Source: Mesorhizobium sp. GbtcB19
Lineage (GTDB): Bacteria; Pseudomonadota; Alphaproteobacteria; Rhizobiales; Rhizobiaceae
Length of the DNA stretch: 64,000 nt
NCBI RefSeq assembly: GCF_019091085.1
Contig: NZ_JAGXJY010000001.1
Coordinates: 620,001-684,000, forward strand
Reading direction: 5' to 3'
Numbering within the stretch: the stretch's first letter is position 1; each line of letters starts with the position of its first letter. The notes under the pieces are model-generated. The model worked only from the letters and a program-made list of their open reading frames with translations. It did not search any database and was not told the origin of the DNA. The position numbers and the translations under genes are program-made. Positions 56,605 through 64,000 of the stretch are shown piece after piece.

Positions 56605-57882
56605 GTGCTGAACGGTGTCCTGCTCCTTGCCGAAGCGGTTCTGTATTTCGGCGCCATGGTCACGCTTTTCCGCTTCCGGCGCCGCATCGGGCTTGGCGTG
56701 TTCATCTGCGCGCTCGGCGTCATGCATTTCCTCGAAACCTATCTCGCCAGCGTCTTCTATGTCGCGCTTCCCTTCGGCATGGTTTCGCCGGGCTCCGCCG
56801 TTCTGTTCTCCGGCAAGCTGGTGATGATCCTCCTGCTTTACATGAAGGAAGACGCCGCGACCGTGCGCCAGCCGATCTACGGCCTGCTGCTCGGCAACGC
56901 GCTGATGATCGGCTTGGTGCTGATCCTGCGCCTGCACGCGATCGCGCCGCTTCCCAACGGCAGGCTTCCCGATATCGGCTTCATCGACGAGATGGGCTGG
57001 CTGATGGTCTGGGGCACGACGCTGCTCTTCATCGACGCCATCCTGATCATCCTGCTCTACGAGAAGCTCGGCGCCCATCTGCGCGCGAGGCCGTTCATCC
57101 GCATCCTGGCATCGGTCGCCTGCGTGCTCACCTTCGATCAGGCCGGCTTCTTCACCGCGCTGCATTTCGTTGCCGGCGCGCCGATCGCGGTCTTCTTCGG
57201 CGGCTGGTTCGCCAAGATGGGGGCCGCGCTCGCCTATAGCGGCATGCTCGTCGCTTATCTCAAAAGGGTCGAGGACAACGATATCGCCGTGCCGCGCGGC
57301 CTCTCCGACATTTTCGACACCCTTACCTATCGCGAGCGCTATGAGGCCCTGATCAAATATGTCGGCCGCGACGGCCTCACCGGCCTGCTGCACCGCGGCA
57401 GCTTCGACGCGGACGGCGAGTCCGCCGTCTCGGCCGCCATCAGGATCGGCAAGCCGCTCAGCTTGCTCATCGTCGACGTCGACCATTTCAAGTCGATCAA
57501 TGACCGCTTCGGCCACGCCGAGGGCGACAAGGTGCTGAAATCGGTGGCCGCCCTGCTGGCCGAGACGGTTGGCGCCAACGATCAGGTGTTCCGCATCGGC
57601 GGCGAGGAATTCGCCGTACTGACGCAACAGTCGCATGCGCCCGCCAGGCTGCTCGGCGAGACCATCCGGAACGCGGCCAAGACCTCGGCGCACACCGCCC
57701 GCTTCAACCTCACGGTAAGCGCCGGCGTCTCCACCGTCAGCGAGACGACGCGTAGCCTCGCCGACATTTTCGCGCTGGCCGACCAGCGCCTCTACAAGGC
57801 CAAATTGAGCGGCCGCGACCGCGTGGTCGGCGAGCCCGGCGGCGAAGCGATCATCCTGCAGGCGGCCCCGAGGACTGCCTGA
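56605..57882 (+). CDS. Membrane-bound diguanylate cyclase (GGDEF)
   Basis: Makes cyclic di-GMP. About seven hydrophobic segments occupy residues 1-225 and form an unassigned membrane sensor module. A GGDEF domain follows from about residue 250, with DGLTGLLHRGSFD, LIVDVDHFKSINDRFGHAEGD and the active-site variant GGEEF in FRIGGEEFAVL. Active GGEEF cyclases are common. The start is GTG at 56605 (MLNGVLLLAEAV). No EAL domain or RxxD inhibitory site was noted. Confidence 0.9.
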   Translation: MLNGVLLLAEAVLYFGAMVTLFRFRRRIGLGVFICALGVMHFLETYLASVFYVALPFGMVSPGSAVLFSGKLVMILLLYMKEDAATVRQPIYGLLLGNALMIGLVLILRLHAIAPLPNGRLPDIGFIDEMGWLMVWGTTLLFIDAILIILLYEKLGAHLRARPFIRILASVACVLTFDQAGFFTALHFVAGAPIAVFFGGWFAKMGAALAYSGMLVAYLKRVEDNDIAVPRGLSDIFDTLTYRERYEALIKYVGRDGLTGLLHRGSFDADGESAVSAAIRIGKPLSLLIVDVDHFKSINDRFGHAEGDKVLKSVAALLAETVGANDQVFRIGGEEFAVLTQQSHAPARLLGETIRNAAKTSAHTARFNLTVSAGVSTVSETTRSLADIFALADQRLYKAKLSGRDRVVGEPGGEAIILQAAPRTA

Positions 57883-57909
57883 CCGGACGACGGCCTGATC
57901 AAAAATCTA

Positions 57910-58920
57910 TTATTGGAAGCCGATCGCGTCGACCGTCCCCTTCGGGCAACCGGCCTTGCCTGTCGGCGCGGACGCCATCAAGAGATCGGCGAGCTTGCTG
58001 TCGGGCCCGATCGGACCGGAAAGGCCAAGCGTCAATTCGCCGATCATGCGCCGGCCGCTCGAAGGATCGACCAGGCAGGAGACGCGCACACGATCGCCGG
58101 CGCCGGCACCGAAGGCCGTGTTGAAGGCGCCGCGGATCTCGTCCGAGGTCAGTTGCTTGCCGATGTTCTTGGTGAACAGGTCGCGCACCGCCGAGGCATT
58201 CACCGCCCGCATCAGGTTGAGCGCGTCGGCGAAATACTCCTGCTGGTTCTTGCCGTAGCAGGTGCCGTGCTTGATCCATTCGTGCCGCTCCAGCTTGGAG
58301 GCGGTGCCCGGCATCACCTGGTCGAGCTCGGCGCGCGTCTTGGCGTCGAGATCGACCGGCGGCAAGTCCGTCCAATGCGCCGGGTTGTCGTTGGCCTTGT
58401 CGCTCGCCGAAACCTGGCAATAGAAATTGCCGTTCGGCTGCGGCCAAAGCCCATGCAGCGTAAAGTGCGAAGCGTCGAACTCGCTCGGGCTCTGGGCCTT
58501 GCATTCGGGCTTGCTTGCCTTGGTCTCGCAGAAAGCCGGCTGCCAGCTCAGCGCAAAGACATATTCCGGTTTTCCGGAGGCTGACGGCGACGGCTTGGTC
58601 TGGCCGGACGGCGCCGGCGTGGTCGCCGCGCTGCCGCCGGTGACATGGCCGCACCCGATCTTCACCCAGCGCCGCTCGGGATCGGCGCCCGGCACCTGGA
58701 TGAGATAGTGCGTGGGCTCGTCCTTGTTGCCGGCAAGAAGATCGTAGCTCTTGCCCGTCTCGGTCGAGATGTTGCCGGGGTTCTTGCCGTTCTTGATGGC
58801 CTGCGTCGCCGGACAGGCGCTGTCGGCCACAAAGGTGCCGCTCATCTTCACGTCGGCCTGAGCCACGCCGGCGCCGGCCAGAGCCAGCACCATCGAACCC
58901 CACAATGCCCAAACCCGCAT
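57910..58920 (-). CDS. Secreted RNase T2-family ribonuclease with extra N-terminal region
   Basis: Periplasmic or secreted endoribonuclease. After a signal peptide (to about residue 22) there is an unassigned region of about 75 residues with two cysteines (Cys36, Cys90), a Pro/Ser/Thr linker (about 97-117), then the RNase T2 domain from about residue 120. Its two catalytic motifs are HGLWPQ (156-161) and WIKHGTC (215-221). It is 336 residues from ATG 58920, preceded by GGGAGAG; an ATG at 58941 is possible. It is convergent with the diguanylate cyclase gene. Confidence 0.92.
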   Translation of the reverse strand: MRVWALWGSMVLALAGAGVAQADVKMSGTFVADSACPATQAIKNGKNPGNISTETGKSYDLLAGNKDEPTHYLIQVPGADPERRWVKIGCGHVTGGSAATTPAPSGQTKPSPSASGKPEYVFALSWQPAFCETKASKPECKAQSPSEFDASHFTLHGLWPQPNGNFYCQVSASDKANDNPAHWTDLPPVDLDAKTRAELDQVMPGTASKLERHEWIKHGTCYGKNQQEYFADALNLMRAVNASAVRDLFTKNIGKQLTSDEIRGAFNTAFGAGAGDRVRVSCLVDPSSGRRMIGELTLGLSGPIGPDSKLADLLMASAPTGKAGCPKGTVDAIGFQ

Positions 58921-59171
58921 TCGCGCTCTCCCGGCGATCATTGATCCGTATTGGATTCGGCACACTAGAACAGGCGACGTGTCAGAATTGCGATTTTTTT
59001 CACGGCGCCAAGAAACAATCCCCAAATCTCAACGCTTTCGATCCGCGAACCCGCGCGCTGCCCTCACCGTCTCCGCGAGGCGGCGGGATTTCCAGCGTAG
59101 CATATCGTCAAACGCCTCATCCACTTGACGCCGGCAAAAGCCTCGCCCAACAGTCGAGGAGGGAGCGAGAC

Positions 59172-60104
59172 ATGCCATTCGACAAACAGACAAGGCTGGC
59201 CTCACCGACCGGGGCAGAGCTCAACCTCTATGTGAGAGAAGCAGCGGGAAATCCGCGCGCCGTGGTCCAGATCAACCACGGCCTGGCCGAACATGCGGCG
59301 CGCTATGCCCGCTTTGCCGATTTCCTCAGCGGGCGAAGTTTCCACGTCTACGCCCATGACCATCGCGGCCATGGCGCGACCAAGGCAGCCGACGCGCCGC
59401 TCGGCAAGTTCGCGGTCAGCGACGGCATCGCCAAGGTGATCGCCGATGTCGACGCCGTGCACGATCTGATTGAGAGAGAACATCCGGGACTGCCGGTGGT
59501 CGTGTTCGGCCACTCGCTCGGCGCCTCGATCGCATTGAACTTCGTGCTGCGCCACTCGCAACGCATCCACGCCGCTGCGATCTGGAACGGCAATTTCTCG
59601 CAAGGCCTGCTCGGCCAATTGGCACTGCTCATCCTGGGCTGGGAGCGGATGCGGCTGGGCTCCGACGTGCCTTCCCGCCTTCTGCCCAAGTTGACCTTCC
59701 AGGCCTGGGGCAAGGCGGTTCCCAACCACCGGACATTGTTCGACTGGCTGTCGCGGGACCCGGTCGAGGTCGACAAATATGTCGTCGACCCGCTCTGTGG
59801 CTGGGATGCCTCCATCTCGATGTGGCGCGACGTGGTCAACATGGCGCAGCACGCCGGCAAGGATTCCAGCTTCGCGAATGTGCGCCGCGATCTCCACTTC
59901 AACCTCATCGGTGGCGACAAGGATCCGGCGTCGGATTACGGCAAGGCGGTCGGCCACCTCGCCAAACGCATGCGGGCGATGGGCTTTTCGAATCTGGTTT
60001 CAAAGGTTTACGCCGAGACCCGCCACGAAAGCCTGAACGAGATCAACCGCGACGCCGTGATGAATGATTTTGCCGCCTGGGCGGACAGCGTGGTGAAATC
60101 CTGA
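59172..60104 (+). CDS. Alpha/beta hydrolase, monoacylglycerol lipase-like
   Basis: Serine hydrolase of the lysophospholipase/monoacylglycerol lipase group. HGLAEHAARYARFADFLSGRSFHVYAHDHRGHGAT is followed by the nucleophile elbow GHSLGA; the acid and histidine are likely in GGDKDPASDYG and ETRHESLNEI. It is 310 residues from ATG 59172, after GAGGGAGCGAGAC. The frame is open to 58905 but that would overlap the RNase T2 promoter. No signal peptide. Confidence 0.88.
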   Translation: MPFDKQTRLASPTGAELNLYVREAAGNPRAVVQINHGLAEHAARYARFADFLSGRSFHVYAHDHRGHGATKAADAPLGKFAVSDGIAKVIADVDAVHDLIEREHPGLPVVVFGHSLGASIALNFVLRHSQRIHAAAIWNGNFSQGLLGQLALLILGWERMRLGSDVPSRLLPKLTFQAWGKAVPNHRTLFDWLSRDPVEVDKYVVDPLCGWDASISMWRDVVNMAQHAGKDSSFANVRRDLHFNLIGGDKDPASDYGKAVGHLAKRMRAMGFSNLVSKVYAETRHESLNEINRDAVMNDFAAWADSVVKS

Positions 60105-60183
60105 CGCGGTGGCCTATCGCATGGGTCGTGACACGGGCGGCCCCGATTGCTAGAGGCTGCGCTTTGTTTAACCACGGTGATCC

Positions 60184-61356
60184 ATGGCCGAACCCCCGCT
60201 GAAAGGCATCCGCGTTATCGAACTTGCCCGCATCCTGGCCGGCCCCTGGGCCGGGCAGTTGCTCGCCGATCTCGGCGCCGATGTCATCAAGGTCGAGAGC
60301 CCGGACGGCGGCGACGACACCCGCAAATGGGGTCCACCCTTCGTCATGAGCCATGACGGCGAGAACCTCTCGGCCGCCTACTACCATTCCTGCAATCGCG
60401 GCAAGCGTTCCATTGCGGTCGATTTCTCCAAGCCGGAGGGCGCCGAGACGCTGCGCAAGCTGGTCGCCACCGCCGACGTGCTGATCGAGAACTTCAAGCT
60501 CGGCGGCCTCAAGAAATACGGCCTCGACTATGAGAGCCTGAAGGCGATCAATCCGCGCCTCGTCTATTGCTCGATCACCGGTTTCGGCCAAGACGGGCCG
60601 TATGCGCCGCGCGCGGGCTACGATTTCATCATCCAGGCCATGGCCGGCATGATGTCGATCACCGGCGAGCCGGGCCGCGAGCCGCAGAAAGCCGGCGTCG
60701 CCATCTCTGATCTCTTCACCGGCCTCTATTCGGTGATTGCCATCCAGGCGGCATTGCGCCATGCCGAAAAGACCGGCGAGGGCCAGCACATCGACATGGC
60801 GCTCTTCGACAGCCAGATCTCGGCGCTCGGCAACCAGAACCTCAACTATCTCGTCTCCGGCAAGTCGCCGGTGCAGATGGGCAATGCCCATATGAACATC
60901 GCGCCTTACGAGGTGCTGCCCGTGCGGGACGGCCACATCATCCTGGCGGTCGGCAATGACGGCCAGTTCGGCAAGTTCTGCGCCGTGGTCGGCCTCGGCG
61001 ACTTGCCGTCAAACCCCGATTTTGCCACCAACCCCGCCCGCGTCGCCAACCGCGCGAAACTGCGCGAACGGATCATCGAGACGCTGGCGGCGTTCGACCG
61101 CGATCCGTTACTGGCGAAGCTGGAGGCCGCGGGCGTGCCGGCGAGCCCGATCAACACGATCGGCCAGATGTTCGACGATCCGCAGACGATCGCGCGCGGC
61201 ATGCGGCTCGACCTCGACGATGGCCATGGCAATAGCCTGCCTTCCGTGCGCGCGCCGATGGTGATGTCGGGCACGCCGCTCGTCTATGAGCGCCCCTCGC
61301 CGCGCCTCGGCGAGCACACGGACGAAATCCTTGCCGAACTGGAGAGAGCAAAATGA
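60184..61356 (+). CDS. CaiB/BaiF family (class III) CoA-transferase
   Basis: Transfers CoA between carboxylic acids. LKGIRVIELARILAGPWAGQLLADLGADVIKVESPDGGDDTRKWGPP is the family's N-terminal signature, with YYHSCNRGKRSIAVDF, and the catalytic Asp expected in GVAISDLFTGLY. It is 390 residues. It overlaps the next gene, a ThDP enzyme, as ATGA. A formyl-CoA transferase/oxalyl-CoA decarboxylase pair would have this layout, but see the next entry. Confidence 0.92.
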   Translation: MAEPPLKGIRVIELARILAGPWAGQLLADLGADVIKVESPDGGDDTRKWGPPFVMSHDGENLSAAYYHSCNRGKRSIAVDFSKPEGAETLRKLVATADVLIENFKLGGLKKYGLDYESLKAINPRLVYCSITGFGQDGPYAPRAGYDFIIQAMAGMMSITGEPGREPQKAGVAISDLFTGLYSVIAIQAALRHAEKTGEGQHIDMALFDSQISALGNQNLNYLVSGKSPVQMGNAHMNIAPYEVLPVRDGHIILAVGNDGQFGKFCAVVGLGDLPSNPDFATNPARVANRAKLRERIIETLAAFDRDPLLAKLEAAGVPASPINTIGQMFDDPQTIARGMRLDLDDGHGNSLPSVRAPMVMSGTPLVYERPSPRLGEHTDEILAELERAK

Positions 61357-63002
61357 AGACCGGCGGACAACTGATCGTCGAGGCGCTCGAAGCGAACGGC
61401 ACCGACCGCATCTTCTGCGTTCCGGGCGAATCCTATCTGGCCGTGCTCGACGCCCTGCATGACTCCGCGATCCGCACCATCGTCTGCCGCCAGGAAGGTG
61501 GTGCCGCGATGATGGCGGACTGCCAGGGCCGCCTGACCGGCAAGCCCGGCATCTGCTTCGTCACCCGCGGCCCCGGCGCCACCAACGCCTCGGCCGGCGT
61601 CCACATCGCCATGCAGGATTCGGTACCGATGATCCTGTTCATCGGCCAGGTCGCCAGCCACGCCAAGGAACGCGAGGCCTTCCAGGAGGTCGACTACAAG
61701 CGCTTCTTCGGCGACATCGCCAAATGGGTGGTCGAGATCGACGATGCCGCGCGCATCCCCGAATTCGTCACCCGCGCCTTCGCCGTCGCAACGTCGGGCC
61801 GTCCCGGCCCGGTGGTCATCTCGCTGCCGGAGGACATGCTGACCGACGAGGTCGAGGCGCCGGCAGCGCTGCCGCACACGCCAGTCGAGACCCGTCCGGG
61901 CGAAGCCGAGCTCGATGCGCTGCAAATGCTGCTCGCCAACGCGAAGCGCCCGTTCGTCATTCTCGGCGGCACGCGCTGGAACGAGGACGCGGTGGCGCAT
62001 ATGCGCGCGATCGCCGAGACATGGGCATTGCCTGTCGGCTGTTCCTTCCGCCGCCAGATGCTGTTCGACCATCTGCATCCCAACTACGCCGGCGATGTCG
62101 GCATCGGCATCAATCCGAAGCTTGCGGCGCAGATCAAGCAGGCCGATGTCGTGCTTTTGATCGGCGGCCGCCTGGGCGAGATGCCGTCTTCAGATTACAC
62201 GCTGCTGAAGAGCCCCTACCCCGACCAGGCGCTGGTGCATGTCCATGCCGATGCCGGCGAGCTTGGCCGCGTCTACCGGCCGACGCTGGCGATCAATGCC
62301 TCGCCCGCCGCTTTCGTCGAGGCTTTTGCCAAGCGCAAGCCGGCCGCCAGGCCTTCCTGGGTGGCGGAGACGGAAAAGGCGCATGCCGCCTATCTCGAAT
62401 GGTCGACGCCGCCGCAGACCGGCCCCGGCGCGGTCCAGATGGGCCCGATCATCGAGCATCTCGGGAAGGTCCTGCCGGAAGATGCCATTTTGACCAACGG
62501 CGCCGGCAACTACGCCACCTGGGTGCATCGCTTCTACCGCTCCCGCCGCTTCGGCACGCAAGCGGCGCCCACGTCCGGCTCGATGGGCTACGGCACGCCC
62601 GCGGCCGTCGCCGCCAAGGCGCTCTTCCCGGATCGCACTGTGATTGCCTTTGCCGGCGACGGTTGCTTCCTGATGAACGGCCAGGAATTCGCGACGGCTG
62701 TCCAGTACGACCTGCCGATCATCGTCATCGTCGTCAACAACGGCATCTACGGCACCATCCGCATGCACCAGGAGCGGGAATATCCGAGCCGCGTCGTCGC
62801 CACCGACCTCAAGAACCCTGACTTCGCGGCCCTTGCCCGCGCCTATGGCGGCCATGGCGAGACGGTCGAGAAGACCGCCGACTTCGCACCGGCCTTCGAA
62901 CGCGCGCGCGCCAGCGGCAAGCCGGCGATCGTCGAGATCAGGCTCGACCCCGAAGCGATCACGCCGACCCGCACGCTGACGCAGATCCGCGAGAAGAACT
63001 GA
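61353..63002 (+). CDS. Thiamine-diphosphate enzyme, acetolactate-synthase-like
   Basis: Three-domain ThDP enzyme of 549 residues: an N-terminal pyrimidine-binding domain ([60 protein letters not shown]), a central domain, and a C-terminal pyrophosphate-binding domain with the GDG..NN motif ([35 protein letters not shown]). The catalytic Glu lies in the CRQEGG segment. It is coupled to the CoA-transferase by a 4-bp overlap. Oxalyl-CoA decarboxylase, acetolactate synthase-like lyase or another 2-oxoacid enzyme are all possible. Confidence 0.87.
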   Translation: MKTGGQLIVEALEANGTDRIFCVPGESYLAVLDALHDSAIRTIVCRQEGGAAMMADCQGRLTGKPGICFVTRGPGATNASAGVHIAMQDSVPMILFIGQVASHAKEREAFQEVDYKRFFGDIAKWVVEIDDAARIPEFVTRAFAVATSGRPGPVVISLPEDMLTDEVEAPAALPHTPVETRPGEAELDALQMLLANAKRPFVILGGTRWNEDAVAHMRAIAETWALPVGCSFRRQMLFDHLHPNYAGDVGIGINPKLAAQIKQADVVLLIGGRLGEMPSSDYTLLKSPYPDQALVHVHADAGELGRVYRPTLAINASPAAFVEAFAKRKPAARPSWVAETEKAHAAYLEWSTPPQTGPGAVQMGPIIEHLGKVLPEDAILTNGAGNYATWVHRFYRSRRFGTQAAPTSGSMGYGTPAAVAAKALFPDRTVIAFAGDGCFLMNGQEFATAVQYDLPIIVIVVNNGIYGTIRMHQEREYPSRVVATDLKNPDFAALARAYGGHGETVEKTADFAPAFERARASGKPAIVEIRLDPEAITPTRTLTQIREKN

Positions 63003-63036
63003 GTGCCGACAAGAGTTTAGGCCGCGTTCCTTCGCG

Positions 63037-63186
63037 CCCCCCTCTGGCCTGCCGGCCATCTCCCCCACGAGGGGGGAGATTAGCAGTTCCATCACCTCGC
63101 CTTCCTTGCAACGCTTGTGATTGGCGAAAGCCGGCATCATATCTAATCTCCCCCTAGGGGGAGATGTCCGGCAGGACAGAGGGGGG
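63037..63186. repeat. Long inverted repeat with nested hairpins
   Basis: Arms of 30 bp at 63037-63066 and 63157-63186 pair at 28 of 30 positions (outer sequence CCCCCCTCTG, inner CATCTCCCCC). Each arm also has an internal CTCCCCC/GGGGGAG hairpin, near 63058-63080 and 63146-63164. A 75-bp core lies between. It fills the gap between the ThDP gene and the convergent CHRD gene and resembles a rhizobial intergenic or miniature mobile repeat; I see no flanking target duplication. Confidence 0.8.
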
Positions 63187-63228
63187 CTGTCCCGCCGACT
63201 TCCGAATTGATCGCCATTCTATCTGGCG

Positions 63229-63669
63229 CTACATCGCCTTCTCGATCTGGCCGCGGATCTCGCCGCCCTTGTTGGCGGCGGTGTGGACGTTGACATAGTA
63301 CTTGCCGGCCTCGAGGTCGGCTGCCTGCGCATCGGTCAGCGTCGCAGACCCTTTGATGGGGCTCTTGAGCTTGCCGTTGAACGGGATGACAGGATCCGCG
63401 TTCGCGCCCATATCCGCCGGACCGTGGATGTGGGCGGCCACGGCCGGCCCGCTGAGACCGGAATATTTCACGTTCCAGGTGAGCTTCTTCTTGGTTGTGT
63501 CGAAGGTGAATGTCGCGGTGCCCTTGCCCTTGGTCGTCACGGGTGGGCTCTGCTGGCTGCCGTCGAGCGTCGCCTTGAACTTCATCGTCTCGGCCATGGC
63601 CGGCGATGCGAGAAGGAAGGCGGTCGAAACGGCTAGGGCCGAAAGCATCGGCACGGACAGGATGCGCAT
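63229..63669 (-). CDS. Secreted CHRD-domain protein
   Basis: 146 residues with a signal peptide ending SPAMAETMKFKA. The rest is a single CHRD domain: FKATLDGSQQSPPVTTKGKGTATFTFD, VAAHIHGPADMG, and LEAGKYYVNVHTAANKGGEIRGQI, a beta-sandwich named from chordin with unknown bacterial function. Periplasmic or secreted. GGAGGTTC lies before the ATG. Monocistronic. Confidence 0.9.
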   Translation of the reverse strand: MRILSVPMLSALAVSTAFLLASPAMAETMKFKATLDGSQQSPPVTTKGKGTATFTFDTTKKKLTWNVKYSGLSGPAVAAHIHGPADMGANADPVIPFNGKLKSPIKGSATLTDAQAADLEAGKYYVNVHTAANKGGEIRGQIEKAM

Positions 63670-63786
63670 GAAGAACCTCCGTTGATGGCAACATCCCGCA
63701 CGGCCCCCCGACGCGCGGATGCCTCCCTGAAACGGTTGAGCGGCGATTTGTATCCCGGCACACGCTTATTTTACCGCACCGAACGA

Positions 63787-63812
63787 GAAAGGGGCGGTCG
63801 CCCGCCCCTTTC
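63787..63812 (-). terminator. Intrinsic terminator after the partial PLP-enzyme gene
   Basis: An 11-bp stem GAAAGGGGCGG/CCGCCCCTTTC with a 4-nt loop, 20 bp past the stop at 63833 on the minus strand. A short TTTC tail follows on that strand. It separates this gene from the CHRD gene. Confidence 0.75.
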
Positions 63813-63832
63813 CGGATTCCGCGAAGCGCTGC

Positions 63833-64000
63833 TCAGACGGCCGCAAGCGCCTGCGTCAGGTCGGCGATCAGATCGTCCGGGTGCTCGACACCGATCGAAA
63901 GCCGGATGGTGGTCTCAAGCACGCCGATGCGTTGACGAACGTCAAAGGGAATACCCGAATGGGTCATGGCCGCCGGGTGGCTGGCCAGCGATTCCGTGCC
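63833..64000 (-). CDS. C-terminal end of a Cys/Met-metabolism PLP enzyme (partial)
   Basis: The last 55 codons of a gene entering from beyond the window edge: [55 protein letters not shown]. The SLASHPA...THS and [16 protein letters not shown] segments are the standard C-terminus of cystathionine gamma-synthase, O-acetyl/succinylhomoserine sulfhydrylase and methionine gamma-lyase. Which of these it is cannot be told from this part. A terminator follows. Confidence 0.88.
   Translation of the reverse strand, partial: GTESLASHPAAMTHSGIPFDVRQRIGVLETTIRLSIGVEHPDDLIADLTQALAAV

Overview
The window looks like chromosomal DNA of a GC-rich alphaproteobacterium of the order Hyphomicrobiales, most likely Mesorhizobium or a close relative. 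This rests on gene content and order: a complete dcw cluster continuing into lpxC, bamD and recN, an FtsZ with a long C-terminal linker, btaAB betaine-lipid genes, an ArsR-methyltransferase fusion next to metF, and several palindromic intergenic repeats of rhizobial type. No sequence search was possible, so the genus is an inference.

Positions 1-23930 hold the division and cell wall cluster, all on the minus strand. In transcription order it is mraZ, rsmH, ftsL, ftsI, murE, murF, mraY, murD, ftsW, murG, murC, murB, then a 617-bp gap, then ddl, ftsQ, ftsA, ftsZ, lpxC, bamD, recN. Most neighbours overlap by 4 bp or less. Three TGGGN repeats at 10-bp spacing, upstream of mraZ, look like an MraZ operator. 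The murB-ddl gap carries an exceptional cluster of GANTC (CcrM) sites and four hairpin-forming repeats.

Positions 24100-29200 hold a Cys/Met-metabolism PLP enzyme, a parD antitoxin with a wrecked parE, the RNase P RNA gene, a lytic transglycosylase, an AmpD-type amidase, a DjlA-like co-chaperone and a small lipoprotein. Positions 29355-35740 hold a two-domain 5-oxoprolinase, btaAB behind a three-unit Pho box, and a higBA locus whose toxin gene has an in-frame stop.

Positions 35750-49700 are mixed metabolism and envelope genes: a serine hydrolase, a GH25 lysozyme-like lipoprotein, an MltB-type transglycosylase, LysR/SDR, an ornithine-decarboxylase-family enzyme, a DMT exporter, a 28-codon membrane-peptide gene with its own promoter and terminator, the regulator-methyltransferase/metF operon, trmO, DUF2293, a class IV aminotransferase and a second SDR. 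The convergent SDR and decarboxylase genes each end at a TAG-heptad array.

Positions 49700-64000 contain a MOSC protein with a TetR regulator, a tautomerase, an ICMT-like methyltransferase, a KAS III enzyme, a secreted cysteine-rich protein, tam, ettA, a membrane diguanylate cyclase, a secreted RNase T2 with an extra N-terminal region, an alpha/beta hydrolase, a CoA-transferase/ThDP-enzyme operon, a CHRD protein, and the 3' end of another Cys/Met PLP enzyme cut by the window edge. No tRNA, rRNA, CRISPR array, insertion sequence or prophage was seen.
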